A DNA stretch of 64,000 bases, taken from assembly GCF_022288825.1 (NCBI RefSeq), contig NZ_JAKOOW010000078.1:7365-71364 (forward strand), written 5' to 3'. Made by a program: the position numbers and the translations under genes. Below are positions 19,156 through 27,919 of the stretch, one piece after another (position 1 is the first letter of the stretch; every line of letters begins with the position of its first letter). The notes below the pieces were generated by a model, which was not told the DNA's origin, made no database searches, and worked only from the letters and a program-made list of their open reading frames with translations. This DNA is from Kingella pumchi. Its GTDB lineage: Bacteria > Pseudomonadota > Gammaproteobacteria > Burkholderiales > Neisseriaceae.

Positions 19156-20529
19156 ATGAAACTGCCTGCGATTGCCCCCGAATATGCCGCCCATCTCAAA
19201 GATTTCGAACAAATCCTGCTGCAAAACCAAACGCGCATCGAAGCGTGGTTCCGCCAGAAATGGAAGCAGCACCGGCCGCCGTTTTACGGCTCGGTGGACA
19301 TCCGCAACGCCGGCTACAAAATGGCTTCTATCGATATGAACCTGTTTCCCGGCGGCTTTAATAATCTCAATCCCAACTTTATCCCGCTGGCGAGCATCGC
19401 CGCACAGGATGCCGTCGATCGCGCCTGCGACAACGCCCGTTCGGTGCTGCTGGTGCCGGAAAACCACACCCGCAACACCTTCTATCTGCAAAACGTTTAC
19501 GCGCTGGCCGGCATTTTGCGCAATGCCGGCTTTGAAGTGCGCATCGGCAGCCTGAATCCCGAAATCACCGAAGCGGTGGAGCTGGAAACCGCACTGGGTA
19601 ACCGGCTGACCATCGAGCCGCTGTTGCGCACCCGCGGCCGCGTGCATCTGGCCGACGGTTTTTCGCCCTGCTTCGTATTGTTGAACAACGATCTTTCCGC
19701 CGGGGTGCCGGAAATCCTGCAGGACATCAGCCAAACCGTGCTGCCGCCCCTGCACGGCGGCTGGACGACGCGGCGCAAAACCGAGCATTTTGCCGCCTAC
19801 AACAGCATCGCCGCCGAGTTTGCCGAACTGCTGGGCATCGATGAGTGGCAGATCAATCCCTATTTCGAAAAAATCGGCGGACTGAACTTCCAAGAGCGCG
19901 AAGGCGAAGACGCGCTGGCCGCAGCCGTGGAGCGCGTGCTGGTGAAAATCCAGGCGAAATACGACGAAAAAGGCATCACCGACCAGCCCTTTGTGATCGT
20001 TAAAGCCGACGCCGGCACCTACGGCATGGGCGTGATGAGCGTGAAATCGGCCGACGAAGTGCGCGGCCTGAACCGCAAAAACCGCAACAAAATGGCCAAA
20101 GTCAAAGAAGGGCTGGAGGTGAGCGAAGTCATCGTCCAAGAAGGCATCTACACCTACGAAACCCTGAACGGCGCGGTGTGCGAGCCGGTGGTGTATATGA
20201 TGGACCGCTTCGTTATCGGCGGCTTTTTCCGTGTCCACGAAGGGCGCGGCGCCGACGAAAACCTGAACGCCGGCGGCATGGTGTTCGTGCCGCTCAACCA
20301 CAGCATTCCCACCACCGGCTGTGCCGACGAGAACGAAGCACAGGATGGCGACGAGAGCGGCGACTGCAAGCGCGTGTTCGCCCAATGGGACGAGCTGGGC
20401 ATCCCGCGCCCCAATCCGCAAGACCCCGACAGCACCGGCAACCGCCTGTATGTTTACGGCGTGATGGCGCGGCTCTCGCTGCTGGCCGCCGCGCTGGAAT
20501 TGGAGCGCACCGCCGCCCAAGCAGCCTGA
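19156..20529 (+). CDS. gshA: Glutamate-cysteine ligase, proteobacterial GshA type
   Basis: Catalyses the first step of glutathione synthesis, joining glutamate and cysteine with ATP. The 457-residue sequence matches the Acidithiobacillus/Neisseria-type ligase rather than the E. coli type: YKMASIDMNLFPGGFNNLN, VPENHTRNTFYLQNVYAL, VIVKADAGTYGMGVMSVKSA and VIVQEGIYTYETLNGAVCEP are conserved blocks, with a KADAGTYGMG loop resembling an ATP-grasp motif. RBS AGAGGAA precedes ATG 19156. The last residues QAA and the TGA stop come from a DUS. gshB is not in the window. Downstream, after 107 bases with two DUS, lie two genes of unknown function on the same strand. Confidence 0.92.
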   Translation: MKLPAIAPEYAAHLKDFEQILLQNQTRIEAWFRQKWKQHRPPFYGSVDIRNAGYKMASIDMNLFPGGFNNLNPNFIPLASIAAQDAVDRACDNARSVLLVPENHTRNTFYLQNVYALAGILRNAGFEVRIGSLNPEITEAVELETALGNRLTIEPLLRTRGRVHLADGFSPCFVLLNNDLSAGVPEILQDISQTVLPPLHGGWTTRRKTEHFAAYNSIAAEFAELLGIDEWQINPYFEKIGGLNFQEREGEDALAAAVERVLVKIQAKYDEKGITDQPFVIVKADAGTYGMGVMSVKSADEVRGLNRKNRNKMAKVKEGLEVSEVIVQEGIYTYETLNGAVCEPVVYMMDRFVIGGFFRVHEGRGADENLNAGGMVFVPLNHSIPTTGCADENEAQDGDESGDCKRVFAQWDELGIPRPNPQDPDSTGNRLYVYGVMARLSLLAAALELERTAAQAA

Positions 20530-20636
20530 AAACCGTTTTCCCGACCATCCGCCTTTTTCAGGCTGCTTGGGCGATAAGCGCACAGCCCAATCAGGCAGCC
20601 TGAAAACCCAAAACCATCCCCCTACGAAAGAGCGCC

Positions 20637-22292
20637 ATGCTGAACGCCGCCGATTTTCCCGCCACCCTGCCCGTTTGCGCCGATGCCGTCGCCCACACCC
20701 CGCAGCACGATCTGCCCTATCTGCAAATCCTGCCGCCCTTTGAGCTGCTCGCCAGTCCGCTTTACGCGCAAATCGACGCGCTGGCCAGGCTCTACACCGC
20801 CGGCCGCAGCGTGTGTGCCGCCGTAGTCGGCAACGGCGCCGCCTTTGAAGCGGGCGAAGACGCCGAAATCGTCGATGTGGTGTACGACCCCGCCGGCCGC
20901 ACCGCGCCGCAGGATTTGCTCGCTGCCGCCGAAGTGCTGGGCAGCCAGACGCCGCAGCCACTTTCAGGCAGCCTGATCCGCCCGCTGCCCGCCCGGCCGC
21001 AACTACGGCTGGCGCGGATGCTGCTGTGGCGGCCGCACCTGCCCGACGGCGTGCTGCGCGCCCGCTGCGTGCCGGTACTCGCCGCCGAGGGCGTGGCCGC
21101 CGTTACCCTGCTGCCCGCCCGCTACTGGGCGCATATGCCCTACTACCGGCAGTGGGTGGCCGCCGGACAGGGCTTGGATGCCGCCGCCGCTTTTGCCGCA
21201 CTGCTGGCGCAGGAACCGGTTTTTTGGAAAGGCTTTGCCGACGCCGTGCGCCCGACTGCCGCCGAACTGCCGACGCTGGGCAGCGTGCCCGGCACCGCCT
21301 TTCAGGCTGCTGACGACGCCCGCGGCAAACAATTCGTGCGCAACTGCCGCTGGCAGGCCGGCCGCAGCTACGGCCGCAGCAGCGAGCAGGGCGCCGGCGA
21401 CGACGCGGTAATGGCGGCGGCGAAAAAACTGGTGTCCGGCCAGAATGCCGGCAATGACGGCGCCGTGCGTTACGCCAAACTGCGGCTGGCCGACTTTGGC
21501 GGCGCCTTTGCCGAGCTGGCCGACGACGCACTCAACCGCCTGCTCGGCAGCCGCACGCCCGACAAAATCCATCAGGCGGTGCAAAGCGGCCGCCTGAACG
21601 CCCAGCAGACGCCGGCGCTGGTTGCCGCGCTGCTGCGGCTGTACAACAGCGGCCAGGCCAACGCCGCCGTTTATCTCGCCTATCTCTACGGCAAAGGGCT
21701 GTATGTGCCGCAGAGCCTGCGCGAAGCCGCCGCCTGGGCGCGCCGCGCCGCTGCCGCCGGCGACTGGCGCGGCCTGCGCCTGCACGCCGAAATGGTGCTC
21801 GCCGCCCCCGAAGCCGCGCCTGAATTGCTGTCCGCCGATGCCGAAGAGCAGGCCGCCGCCGTGGCATGGCCGCAAGGCAAGGCACCCGACGAGCGCAAAA
21901 TCGCCACCGCTGTCAGCCAGTTTCTCGTCCAAGACCCCGCCGTCAAACAGATGGCGCGCGCCAAACTGCTGCAGGCCGCCCAAGCCGGCCACCCGCACGC
22001 CGAAGCGCGCATCGCCGAGCTGGTGGCGCAAGGCACGCTCACCGCCGCCCCGCCCGCACCGCAATACAGCGACATCGCTATCTGGCTCAACAACCGCCTG
22101 CAGCCGCGCAGCAGCCGTCCGGCCGTGCCCAGCGAAGAAGACGACATCGTCGTTTTCCCCGAAAACATGCCCGAGCTGATGCAGGACGACGAAGACCCCT
22201 ACCGCCAAAAATTCATCCGTCTGGGCATCGCCGCCGCCTTCGGCCTGTTTTTGGCGGTGGTAATGGTGGTGGTGATGCGGCTGATCGCCTGA
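20637..22292 (+). CDS. Unknown protein with Sel1-like repeat region and a C-terminal membrane anchor
   Basis: A 551-residue protein I cannot name. Residues about 1-230 are alanine-rich with no motif I recognise. Residues about 330-460 contain Sel1/TPR-like helical repeats, e.g. AAVYLAYLYGKGLYVPQSLR and EAAAWARRAAAAGDWRG, suggesting protein-protein contact. A single hydrophobic helix near the end (GIAAAFGLFLAVVMVVVMRL) would anchor it in the inner membrane with the bulk in the cytoplasm. Two DUS are read in-frame (LSGSLIRPL and AFQAADD). GAAAGAG precedes ATG 20637. It follows gshA and precedes another anchored unknown protein at 22368; the pair may be one transcript. Codon use is very GC-rich, like its neighbours. 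Confidence 0.75.
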   Translation: MLNAADFPATLPVCADAVAHTPQHDLPYLQILPPFELLASPLYAQIDALARLYTAGRSVCAAVVGNGAAFEAGEDAEIVDVVYDPAGRTAPQDLLAAAEVLGSQTPQPLSGSLIRPLPARPQLRLARMLLWRPHLPDGVLRARCVPVLAAEGVAAVTLLPARYWAHMPYYRQWVAAGQGLDAAAAFAALLAQEPVFWKGFADAVRPTAAELPTLGSVPGTAFQAADDARGKQFVRNCRWQAGRSYGRSSEQGAGDDAVMAAAKKLVSGQNAGNDGAVRYAKLRLADFGGAFAELADDALNRLLGSRTPDKIHQAVQSGRLNAQQTPALVAALLRLYNSGQANAAVYLAYLYGKGLYVPQSLREAAAWARRAAAAGDWRGLRLHAEMVLAAPEAAPELLSADAEEQAAAVAWPQGKAPDERKIATAVSQFLVQDPAVKQMARAKLLQAAQAGHPHAEARIAELVAQGTLTAAPPAPQYSDIAIWLNNRLQPRSSRPAVPSEEDDIVVFPENMPELMQDDEDPYRQKFIRLGIAAAFGLFLAVVMVVVMRLIA

Positions 22293-22367
22293 GCCGCGCA
22301 AAAAAAAGCAGCCTGCGTAGCAAAGCGGAGTTGCGAAGCTAAAACCGTTTGAATAGGAAAACCGGCA

Positions 22368-23132
22368 ATGTCCGATAAAACAAAACGCATACTTATCGGT
22401 TTGGTACTGCTGGGGTTGGTGTCGCTGTTTGTCTTTGATCTGCAGCTGCGCCGGCAGCGCAAGCAGGATTTCAGGGACAGCGTGATCAGCAAAACCATCG
22501 GCGGCGAAACCGGTTTGGCCCTCAAGGCCGCCGATCCCGCTGCCTATGGCCGGCTGGAAGAAAAACTGCACGCCGCAATCGATCGCCATCTGCAGGCCGG
22601 CGGAGCAACCGATGCCTACGGCCAAGCGGCCGTTGCCCAAGAAATCGGCCCTGAAATCGATACTTTCGCCGGCAGATATATGGCCAAAGGCAGCGACGAA
22701 GCCATATTGTCCTTATTCTCCGCTACCGCCGACCTGCTGGATCAGGCCAACCGCCAGCCCACCCGCAACTGCATCGACCTTCTCGAAACCCCCTACAGCA
22801 TTGTCCGTAAAAAATCGGAATCGCTGGATTTGGGCGCCGTGGATCGCGCCGTTGCCCAAGCCATCCGCAGCTACCGTGCCGAGCGCAGCATTCCGACAGC
22901 AAGCGAAGTGGCCGCCGCAGGGGAATCCTTAGGCGATTATCTGTTGCAGCAATATGGCGAAGAAGCTCAGGAAGTCATGAATGCCGAACCGGCAAAGCTG
23001 GATCCGGCACGGCAGCGCCAGTATTGCGAAATGACCATCGGCGCCATGCGTCATTTGGTCAGCCGCCGCGAAGCCGCCCTGCTGCGCCGGATGCTGGCCG
23101 ATGCAGACGCAGAAGAGGGCGGGGAAGAATAG
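22368..23132 (+). CDS. Unknown membrane-anchored protein
   Basis: A 254-residue protein with an N-terminal membrane helix (residues about 8-24, ILIGLVLLGLVSLFVFDLQL) and a helical periplasmic part rich in Glu, Ala and Arg, holding two cysteines (NCIDLL near residue 143 and YCEMT near residue 221) that could form a disulfide. No family recognised. AGGAAAACC lies upstream of ATG 22368. It follows the Sel1-like gene by 75 bases in the same direction. The GC content is slightly lower and there is no DUS inside. A DUS hairpin follows at 23166-23210. Confidence 0.7.
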   Translation: MSDKTKRILIGLVLLGLVSLFVFDLQLRRQRKQDFRDSVISKTIGGETGLALKAADPAAYGRLEEKLHAAIDRHLQAGGATDAYGQAAVAQEIGPEIDTFAGRYMAKGSDEAILSLFSATADLLDQANRQPTRNCIDLLETPYSIVRKKSESLDLGAVDRAVAQAIRSYRAERSIPTASEVAAAGESLGDYLLQQYGEEAQEVMNAEPAKLDPARQRQYCEMTIGAMRHLVSRREAALLRRMLADADAEEGGEE

Positions 23133-23165
23133 GGGCGCAGCGCCCGTGTTTCGTTTTTCGTTGCA

Positions 23166-23210
23166 AAAAGCAGCCTGAAAACCGTTTGGAACGGCTTTCA
23201 GGCTGCTTTT
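23166..23210. terminator. Inverted DUS hairpin after the 22368 gene
   Basis: AAAAGCAGCCTGAAA faces TTTCAGGCTGCTTTT across about 15 bases containing a secondary ACCGTTTGGAACGG stem. A second hairpin of the same kind at 23323-23364 (AAAGCAGCCTGAAAACGG with its inverse, 6-base loop) follows the leftward apeR gene. Confidence 0.7.
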
Positions 23211-23322
23211 GCGGGGCAGACTGCTTTGTAGGAGGCGTACCGTGTACCGGCTTGTTTGCTTGAGTGCTTTGGTGCGCGGTGCGCCCCCTGGGGCTGGTTG
23301 CCGGCGCCGTTTTTTTGAGCCA

Positions 23323-23364
23323 AAAGCAGCCTGAAAACGGGAAATTCCGTTTTCAGGCTGCTTT
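23323..23364 (-). terminator. Inverted DUS hairpin ending the APE operon
   Basis: An 18-base stem built from two facing AAAGCAGCCTGAAA copies with extra ACGG/CCGT pairs and a 6-base loop, 29 bases after the apeR stop. A T run follows on the minus side (bases 23310-23316 read as A there), so termination is plausible but not textbook. Confidence 0.6.
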
Positions 23365-23392
23365 GTTGTTGCGGGCGGCGGTTTCAGGCTGC

Positions 23393-24622
23393 TTATTCTG
23401 TCCAGCGTTTGAAAATCAGCGAGGTATTGACGCCGCCGAAGGCGAAGTTGTTGTTCATTACGTATTCGGTATTGATGGCGCGGGGGCTGCCGGCGATGTA
23501 GTCGGCGTCGCCGCAGCGCGGGTCGGGATTGTCGAGATTGAGGGTAGGGAAGAACTGTCCGTCGCGCATCATTTCGATTGCGAACCACGATTCGAGCGCG
23601 CCGCAGGCGCCGAGAGTGTGGCCGAGATAGCTTTTTTGCGAACTGATGGGGATGCGGCCGAAAACGGCGGCGGTGGCGCGGGTTTCGGCGATGTCGCCCT
23701 GTTCGGTGGCCGTGCCGTGGCCGCTGACATAGCCGATGGCATCGGGCGGCAGATCGGCATCTTCCAGCGCCAGCTCGATGCAGCGGCGCATGGTGGCTTC
23801 TTCGGGGCGGGTGATGTGGCTGCCGTCGCAGTTGGCGCCGTAGCCGACGATTTCGGCGATGATTTCGGCGCCGCGCGCGCGGGCGTGTTCCAGCTCTTCG
23901 AGCACCATCATGCAGCCGCCTTCGCCCAGCACCAGGCCGTCGCGCGCGGCATCGTAGGGGCGCGGGGTGAGCGCTGCTTCGCCGTTGCGGCGGCTGGCGG
24001 CGTACAGGGTGTCGAACACGAATACTTCCGACGGACACAGCTGGTCGGCGCCGCCGGCGAGCATCATCGGGATTTTGCCGAATTTAATGGCTTCGTAGGC
24101 ATAGCCGATGCCCTGGCTGCCGGAAGTGCAGGCGCTGGAAGTGGGAATCAGGCGGCCGGTCAGGCCGAAGAAAATCGCCACGTTGGCGGCGGTGGTGTGC
24201 GGCATCATGCGTACATAGGTGTTGGCGCTGAAGTTGTTGGGCTGGTGGGCGAGCATCAGGCCGATGTCGAGCACGTCGGCGGTGCTACCGGACGACGAGC
24301 CGGCGGCCACGCCCATGCGGCCGTCGCGGATGGCCGGGTCGCCGAGCAGGCCGGCTTGGGCGAGCGCCTGTTCGGCGGCGTCGGTGCAGTATTGCGCCAG
24401 CGGCCCCATGCTGCGCAGCTGCTTGCGCGTCCAATGCGCTGGCGGTGCGTAATCGGCAATCGGCGCGCCGAGTTTGGTTTCCAGCTCGGGATAGCTCTCC
24501 CAAGCGGCGATGTAGCGCACGGCGTTTTCTCCGGCGGCAAAGCGCGCGCGGATGTCGTCCCAAGTGCGGCCGAAAGCGCTCACCGCGCCGACGCCGGTAA
24601 TCACCACCCGTTTGCTTTTCAT
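23393..24622 (-). CDS. apeR: Beta-ketoacyl-ACP synthase of the aryl polyene locus (ApeR-like)
   Basis: Condensing enzyme of aryl polyene (APE) synthesis, a FabF-like ketosynthase that extends the polyene chain on an acyl carrier protein. The 409-residue product keeps the thiolase-fold triad: cysteine in TSSACTSGSQG (about residue 160), histidine in VSGHGTATEQGD and histidine in QKSYLGHTLGACGALE; the final GG motif is NNNFAFGGVNTSL. The start ATG 24622 overlaps the TGA of apeQ (TGATG), implying coupled translation; a GTG two codons earlier is less likely. Gene order apeO-apeP-apeQ-apeR matches known APE clusters. It is the last gene of the leftward operon. Confidence 0.9.
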   Translation of the reverse strand: MKSKRVVITGVGAVSAFGRTWDDIRARFAAGENAVRYIAAWESYPELETKLGAPIADYAPPAHWTRKQLRSMGPLAQYCTDAAEQALAQAGLLGDPAIRDGRMGVAAGSSSGSTADVLDIGLMLAHQPNNFSANTYVRMMPHTTAANVAIFFGLTGRLIPTSSACTSGSQGIGYAYEAIKFGKIPMMLAGGADQLCPSEVFVFDTLYAASRRNGEAALTPRPYDAARDGLVLGEGGCMMVLEELEHARARGAEIIAEIVGYGANCDGSHITRPEEATMRRCIELALEDADLPPDAIGYVSGHGTATEQGDIAETRATAAVFGRIPISSQKSYLGHTLGACGALESWFAIEMMRDGQFFPTLNLDNPDPRCGDADYIAGSPRAINTEYVMNNNFAFGGVNTSLIFKRWTE

Positions 24623-25353
24623 CAGCACAGCCCCCCGTTTACCGCAATCACCTGGCGGGTGATGTAGCCGGCTTTTTCGTCCATCAGAAAACGCACCGCG
24701 TGTGCCACTTCTTCAGGCTGCCCCATGCGCGCGGCGGGAACGGCCTTCAGGATTTCGTCCACCGGCACGCGCTCATCGACGATTTCGGTGTCGATCAGGC
24801 CTGGAGCGACGCAGTTGACGGTGATTTTGCGCTTGGCCAGCTCCACCGCCAGCGCCTTGGCCGCGCCGATCAGCCCAGCTTTGGAAGCGCTGTAATTGAC
24901 CTGGCCGCGGTTGCCGGTGATGCCGGACACCGACGCCATGCACACGATGCGCCCGGGCGCGCGGCGGCGGATCATCGGCATCACCAGCGGGTGCAGCACA
25001 TTGTAAAAACCGTCGAGATTGGTGCGCAGCACCTTATCCCAGTCGTCGTCTTCCAGCGCGGGAAAGGCATTGTCGCGCGTCAAACCCGCGTTCAGCACCA
25101 CGCCGTAGTAGGCGCCGTGCGCTTCGATATCCGCTTCCAGCGCCGCGCGGCTTCCGGCGCGGTCGGATACGTCAAACTGCAGCACCCGCGCCTGCCGCCC
25201 CAGCGCGCGGATTTCTTCGGTAACCGCTTCGGCTTCGTCGCGCCTGCTGCGGCAGTGGACGACAATGTCAAAACCGTCGGCCGCCAGACCCAGGGCAACG
25301 GCCTTGCCGATGCCGCGGTTGGAGCCGGTAATCAGAATGGTGGGGGTGCTCAT
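24622..25353 (-). CDS. apeQ: 3-ketoacyl-ACP reductase of the aryl polyene locus (ApeQ-like)
   Basis: NADPH-dependent short-chain reductase that reduces the 3-keto group after each APE condensation. The 243-residue protein starts MSTPTILITGSNRGIGKAVA at ATG 25353, with AAAGGAAA upstream; an open extension to about 26322 is out-of-frame readthrough of apeP and is not real. Seen are the cofactor motif TGSNRGIG, the NAG motif VLNAGLTRDN, serine in MASVSGITG, and the YSASK active site (about residue 154). It is FabG-like in every block. About 260 bases rich in DUS separate it from apeP; it overlaps apeR by one base. Confidence 0.92.
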   Translation of the reverse strand: MSTPTILITGSNRGIGKAVALGLAADGFDIVVHCRSRRDEAEAVTEEIRALGRQARVLQFDVSDRAGSRAALEADIEAHGAYYGVVLNAGLTRDNAFPALEDDDWDKVLRTNLDGFYNVLHPLVMPMIRRRAPGRIVCMASVSGITGNRGQVNYSASKAGLIGAAKALAVELAKRKITVNCVAPGLIDTEIVDERVPVDEILKAVPAARMGQPEEVAHAVRFLMDEKAGYITRQVIAVNGGLC

Positions 25354-25613
25354 GGTGCGGGGTTTCCTTTGCAAATTCGGACGGGAAAAGGGTTTCAGGC
25401 TGCCTGCCCGGCGATGCTGTTTTGCCCTTTCAGGCTGCCTGAAAACATAAGGGCAGCCTGAAAGCGCTGTTAGCCGGGCGGACGCAGGGCGGCAGCGGTG
25501 CGGGTGGTTTTCAGGAGCCTGAAAGTTTGGTGCCTGAGTGTTTGGCCGGCTGCCGCATGGTTTTTTCAGGCTGCCTTTTATCCAGGGCAAAGCAGCCTGA
25601 AAGTTCGGGCGGG
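25354..25613. repeat. DUS cluster between apeP and apeQ
   Basis: About six DUS copies in both orientations (near 25395, 25429, 25453, 25567, 25591 and a degenerate one at 25510). No gene or other signal was seen. Confidence 0.6.
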
Positions 25614-26123
25614 TTAATCCGCCAGTATCGCTGCCAGCGCTTCCTGGCTTTTGGGCATAAACACATTGAGCGCGCCGGAGAGCAGCAGGGTGCCGGCGGG
25701 CAGTTCGGCTTCGCGGCCGGCGGGCGGGGTGCGCACGGCAAGCGTGCAGTCGAACACGCCCATATTGTTGGCGTTGTCGAGCCAGGAAAGCACGGCTTTC
25801 ACGTCCATCACGGTGCCGACGGGGATCGCGGGCACGCCGAATTCGAGCTTGCGGGTGCCGAGCAGAAAGCCGAGCTGCACGGGGCGGCCGGCATCGAGCG
25901 CCTGCACGCCCGCCCAGGCGCCGACGCCCTGCGCCATGATTTCCATGCCCTGCCAGCCGGGCAGCGCGTCGGGGCTGTTTGGCGGCAGCAGGATGCAGTC
26001 GGGGCGGACGGTGCAGACGGCGTGCAGGCTGGTGTCGTCGTAGGACAGCACTTCGTCCAAGAGCACCATGCGGCCGCTGTGCGGCAGCAGGTGGTCGGTG
26101 GGTTTGATCGGGCAGGGCTGCAT
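25614..26123 (-). CDS. apeP: 3-hydroxyacyl-ACP dehydratase of the aryl polyene locus (ApeP-like)
   Basis: Hot-dog fold dehydratase, one of the two subunits that remove water to create each double bond of the polyene. The 169-residue product begins MQPCPIKPTDHLLPHSGRMV, with the characteristic HLLPHSGRMVLLDEVL motif of APE-type dehydratases, then GWQGMEIMAQGVGAWAG, where the helix of the hot-dog fold lies, and LGFLLGTRKLEFGVPAIPVG. The second subunit is probably the dehydratase domain fused to the ligase at 33304-34980. ATG 26123 directly follows the TAA of apeO with no gap, so translation is probably coupled. Confidence 0.87.
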   Translation of the reverse strand: MQPCPIKPTDHLLPHSGRMVLLDEVLSYDDTSLHAVCTVRPDCILLPPNSPDALPGWQGMEIMAQGVGAWAGVQALDAGRPVQLGFLLGTRKLEFGVPAIPVGTVMDVKAVLSWLDNANNMGVFDCTLAVRTPPAGREAELPAGTLLLSGALNVFMPKSQEALAAILAD

Positions 26124-27329
26124 TTAGGGTTCTCCGATAATAAGCACGCTGTTGTTGCCGCCGAAAGCGAAGGACGAACTGGCGCCGATGCGGCGGCCTT
26201 CGGGCCAGCGGCAGCCTGAAACGGTCAGCGCGATCGGCGGCAGATCGGCATCGCGTTCGCCGTCCCACAGCTGCGGCGGCAGCAGGCCGGCGGGGTTGTC
26301 GGCACGGCTGACGGCGCCCCACACAAAGGCCGCTTCGAGCGCGCCGGCGGCGCCGAGCGTGTGGCCGGTGAGCGGCTTGGTGGACGTGGCGGCGGTGGCG
26401 CAGCCGAACACTTCGGCCACGGCGCGGCTTTCCATGCCGTCGTTGAGCTTGGTGCCGGTGCCGTGCAGGTTGATCCAGCCGATTTGTGCGGGCGCAAGGG
26501 CGGCGTGTTTTAAGGCAGCCTGAAAAGCCTGCGCCGCGCCGAGTCCGTCGGGGCGGGGGGACGACATATGGTGGGCGTCGCTGCTGGCGCCGTAGCCCAA
26601 GAGCGGCAGGCTCTCGCCGTCGTTATCGCGCGTCATCACAAAGGCGGCGGCCGCTTCGCCGATATTGATGCCGTCGCGGCGCTCGGAAAACGGATTGGCG
26701 ATGCCTGCGGACAAGACTTCCAGCGCCGCAAAGCCGTTAATCGTCAGCGGCGACAGGGTATCGACGCCGCCGCACACCACCGCGTCGCACAGATTCGCGC
26801 GCAGCAGCCGCGCCGCGCTGATCAGCGCCCGCGCGCCGGACGTGCAGGCGGTGGAAACGCCGTAGCACAGCCCGCTCAGACCATAGGCGGCGGCGACGAA
26901 ATCGGCGGGCGAGGACAACAGCTGCTGCTGCTGGCCGAAGGGCAGGCCGTCCCACGCGCCGCCGTTGGCAACGTGGCGGAACAGCGGAATGTTTTCGTCG
27001 GCGCCGCCCACCGAAGTGCCGATCACCACCGCCACCCGTTCGGCGCCGTAGCGGGACACGGCAGCCTGAATCTGCGGCTCGATTTGTTCGAGCGCGTCCC
27101 ACAAAAGCTGGTTGTTGCGGCTGATATGCTCGGCGCCGAGGTTTTCAGGCAGCCTTCTGAGTTCGCGGTTTACCGCGCCGAAAGCACGGTTTTTGCCGAT
27201 TACCCATTCGCTGCTGAAAGTGAGCGGACTCGCCGCCGGCGGCGCAAACAGGCCGCGCAGGTGTTCGTCCAAACCGCTGCCGAGCGCCGAAACCAGTGCG
27301 GGGCGGCCGAGCCAGACGGCGTCATTCAT
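26124..27329 (-). CDS. apeO: Beta-ketoacyl-ACP synthase of the aryl polyene locus (ApeO-like)
   Basis: Second ketosynthase of the APE locus, 401 residues from MNDAVWLGRPALVSALGSGL at ATG 27329; the much longer frame upstream crosses the lipoprotein gene and is rejected. Catalytic residues are cysteine in VSTACTSGARAL, histidine in LHGTGTKLND and histidine in KPLTGHTLGAAGALE, so it looks active rather than a chain-length-factor homologue. In characterised APE systems ApeO pairs with a separate chain-length factor (ApeC), which is not present in this window. The peptide RRLPENLGAEH reflects an in-frame DUS. It overlaps the DUF3261 lipoprotein gene by 8 bases and abuts apeP. Confidence 0.88.
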   Translation of the reverse strand: MNDAVWLGRPALVSALGSGLDEHLRGLFAPPAASPLTFSSEWVIGKNRAFGAVNRELRRLPENLGAEHISRNNQLLWDALEQIEPQIQAAVSRYGAERVAVVIGTSVGGADENIPLFRHVANGGAWDGLPFGQQQQLLSSPADFVAAAYGLSGLCYGVSTACTSGARALISAARLLRANLCDAVVCGGVDTLSPLTINGFAALEVLSAGIANPFSERRDGINIGEAAAAFVMTRDNDGESLPLLGYGASSDAHHMSSPRPDGLGAAQAFQAALKHAALAPAQIGWINLHGTGTKLNDGMESRAVAEVFGCATAATSTKPLTGHTLGAAGALEAAFVWGAVSRADNPAGLLPPQLWDGERDADLPPIALTVSGCRWPEGRRIGASSSFAFGGNNSVLIIGEP

Positions 27330-27750
27330 CGCCGTTCTCCGGCGGCAGCGGCGTAACCCGCCATTTGACGCCGCCTGCGTTGATATTGATGTCCCGCTCG
27401 TCGCTGCTGTAGTCTTTGAGCATCGGGAACATCTCGGTAAACAGCGCCTGCGCCGCGTGGTTGGGCGGCACGAAGCCGTCGCGCCGCCAGCCGCGCTCGG
27501 TGGCCGAAAGCCGCGCCAGCGGGGCGCCGAAAGCGTCGGTTTGAATCCAACGCGTCCGCCCGCCGGCTTCGCCCTGCACCACCAGGAGCGACACCTGTTC
27601 GGTGCCGCCCGCGCCGTCGAGCCGCTCGATTTTGAAACGGCGGCTCTCGCCCACATCCAGCTGCGGGCGCGCCTGCGGGTTGAAAGAAGTGCCGCAGGCG
27701 GCTAAAAGCAGCGCGGCGGCGGTAATCAGGGCGGAAAGTTTGGCATTCAT
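27322..27750 (-). CDS. DUF3261 lipoprotein of the aryl polyene locus
   Basis: A 142-residue predicted outer-membrane lipoprotein: signal MNAKLSALITAAALLLAAC with lipobox LLAAC. The mature domain (RRFKIERLDGAGGTEQVSLL, LFTEMFPMLKDYSSDERDIN) matches the DUF3261 type regularly found in aryl polyene clusters, where it is suspected to help place the pigment lipid in the outer membrane. A DUS sits between the AAGG ribosome site and ATG 27750. The gene overlaps apeO by 8 bases, placing it firmly in the operon. Confidence 0.82.
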   Translation of the reverse strand: MNAKLSALITAAALLLAACGTSFNPQARPQLDVGESRRFKIERLDGAGGTEQVSLLVVQGEAGGRTRWIQTDAFGAPLARLSATERGWRRDGFVPPNHAAQALFTEMFPMLKDYSSDERDININAGGVKWRVTPLPPENGDE

Positions 27751-27919
27751 GTTTTCAGGCTGCCTTTAAGGTAAAAAAACGGGCGCAGTTTGGCAGTTTG
27801 GGTGGGGAAATTCAAGCTGCTGCGGAGCGGGAAAAGGCAGCCTGAAACAGTGTTTCAGGCTGCTTGGGTTTTCAGGCTGCCCTGTCGGCAGGGCAGCCTG
27901 AACAGCACTTAATGCCGGT

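Noticed and set aside
25354..25613. DUS clusters as a CRISPR array
   Set aside because: Copies are only 10-14 bases, occur in both orientations and have irregular spacing; they are uptake sequences.
24622..26322. A 566-codon frame extending apeQ far upstream
   Set aside because: The upstream half runs out of frame through apeP with Arg-rich nonsense sequence; the real apeQ starts at 25353 with its own ribosome site.
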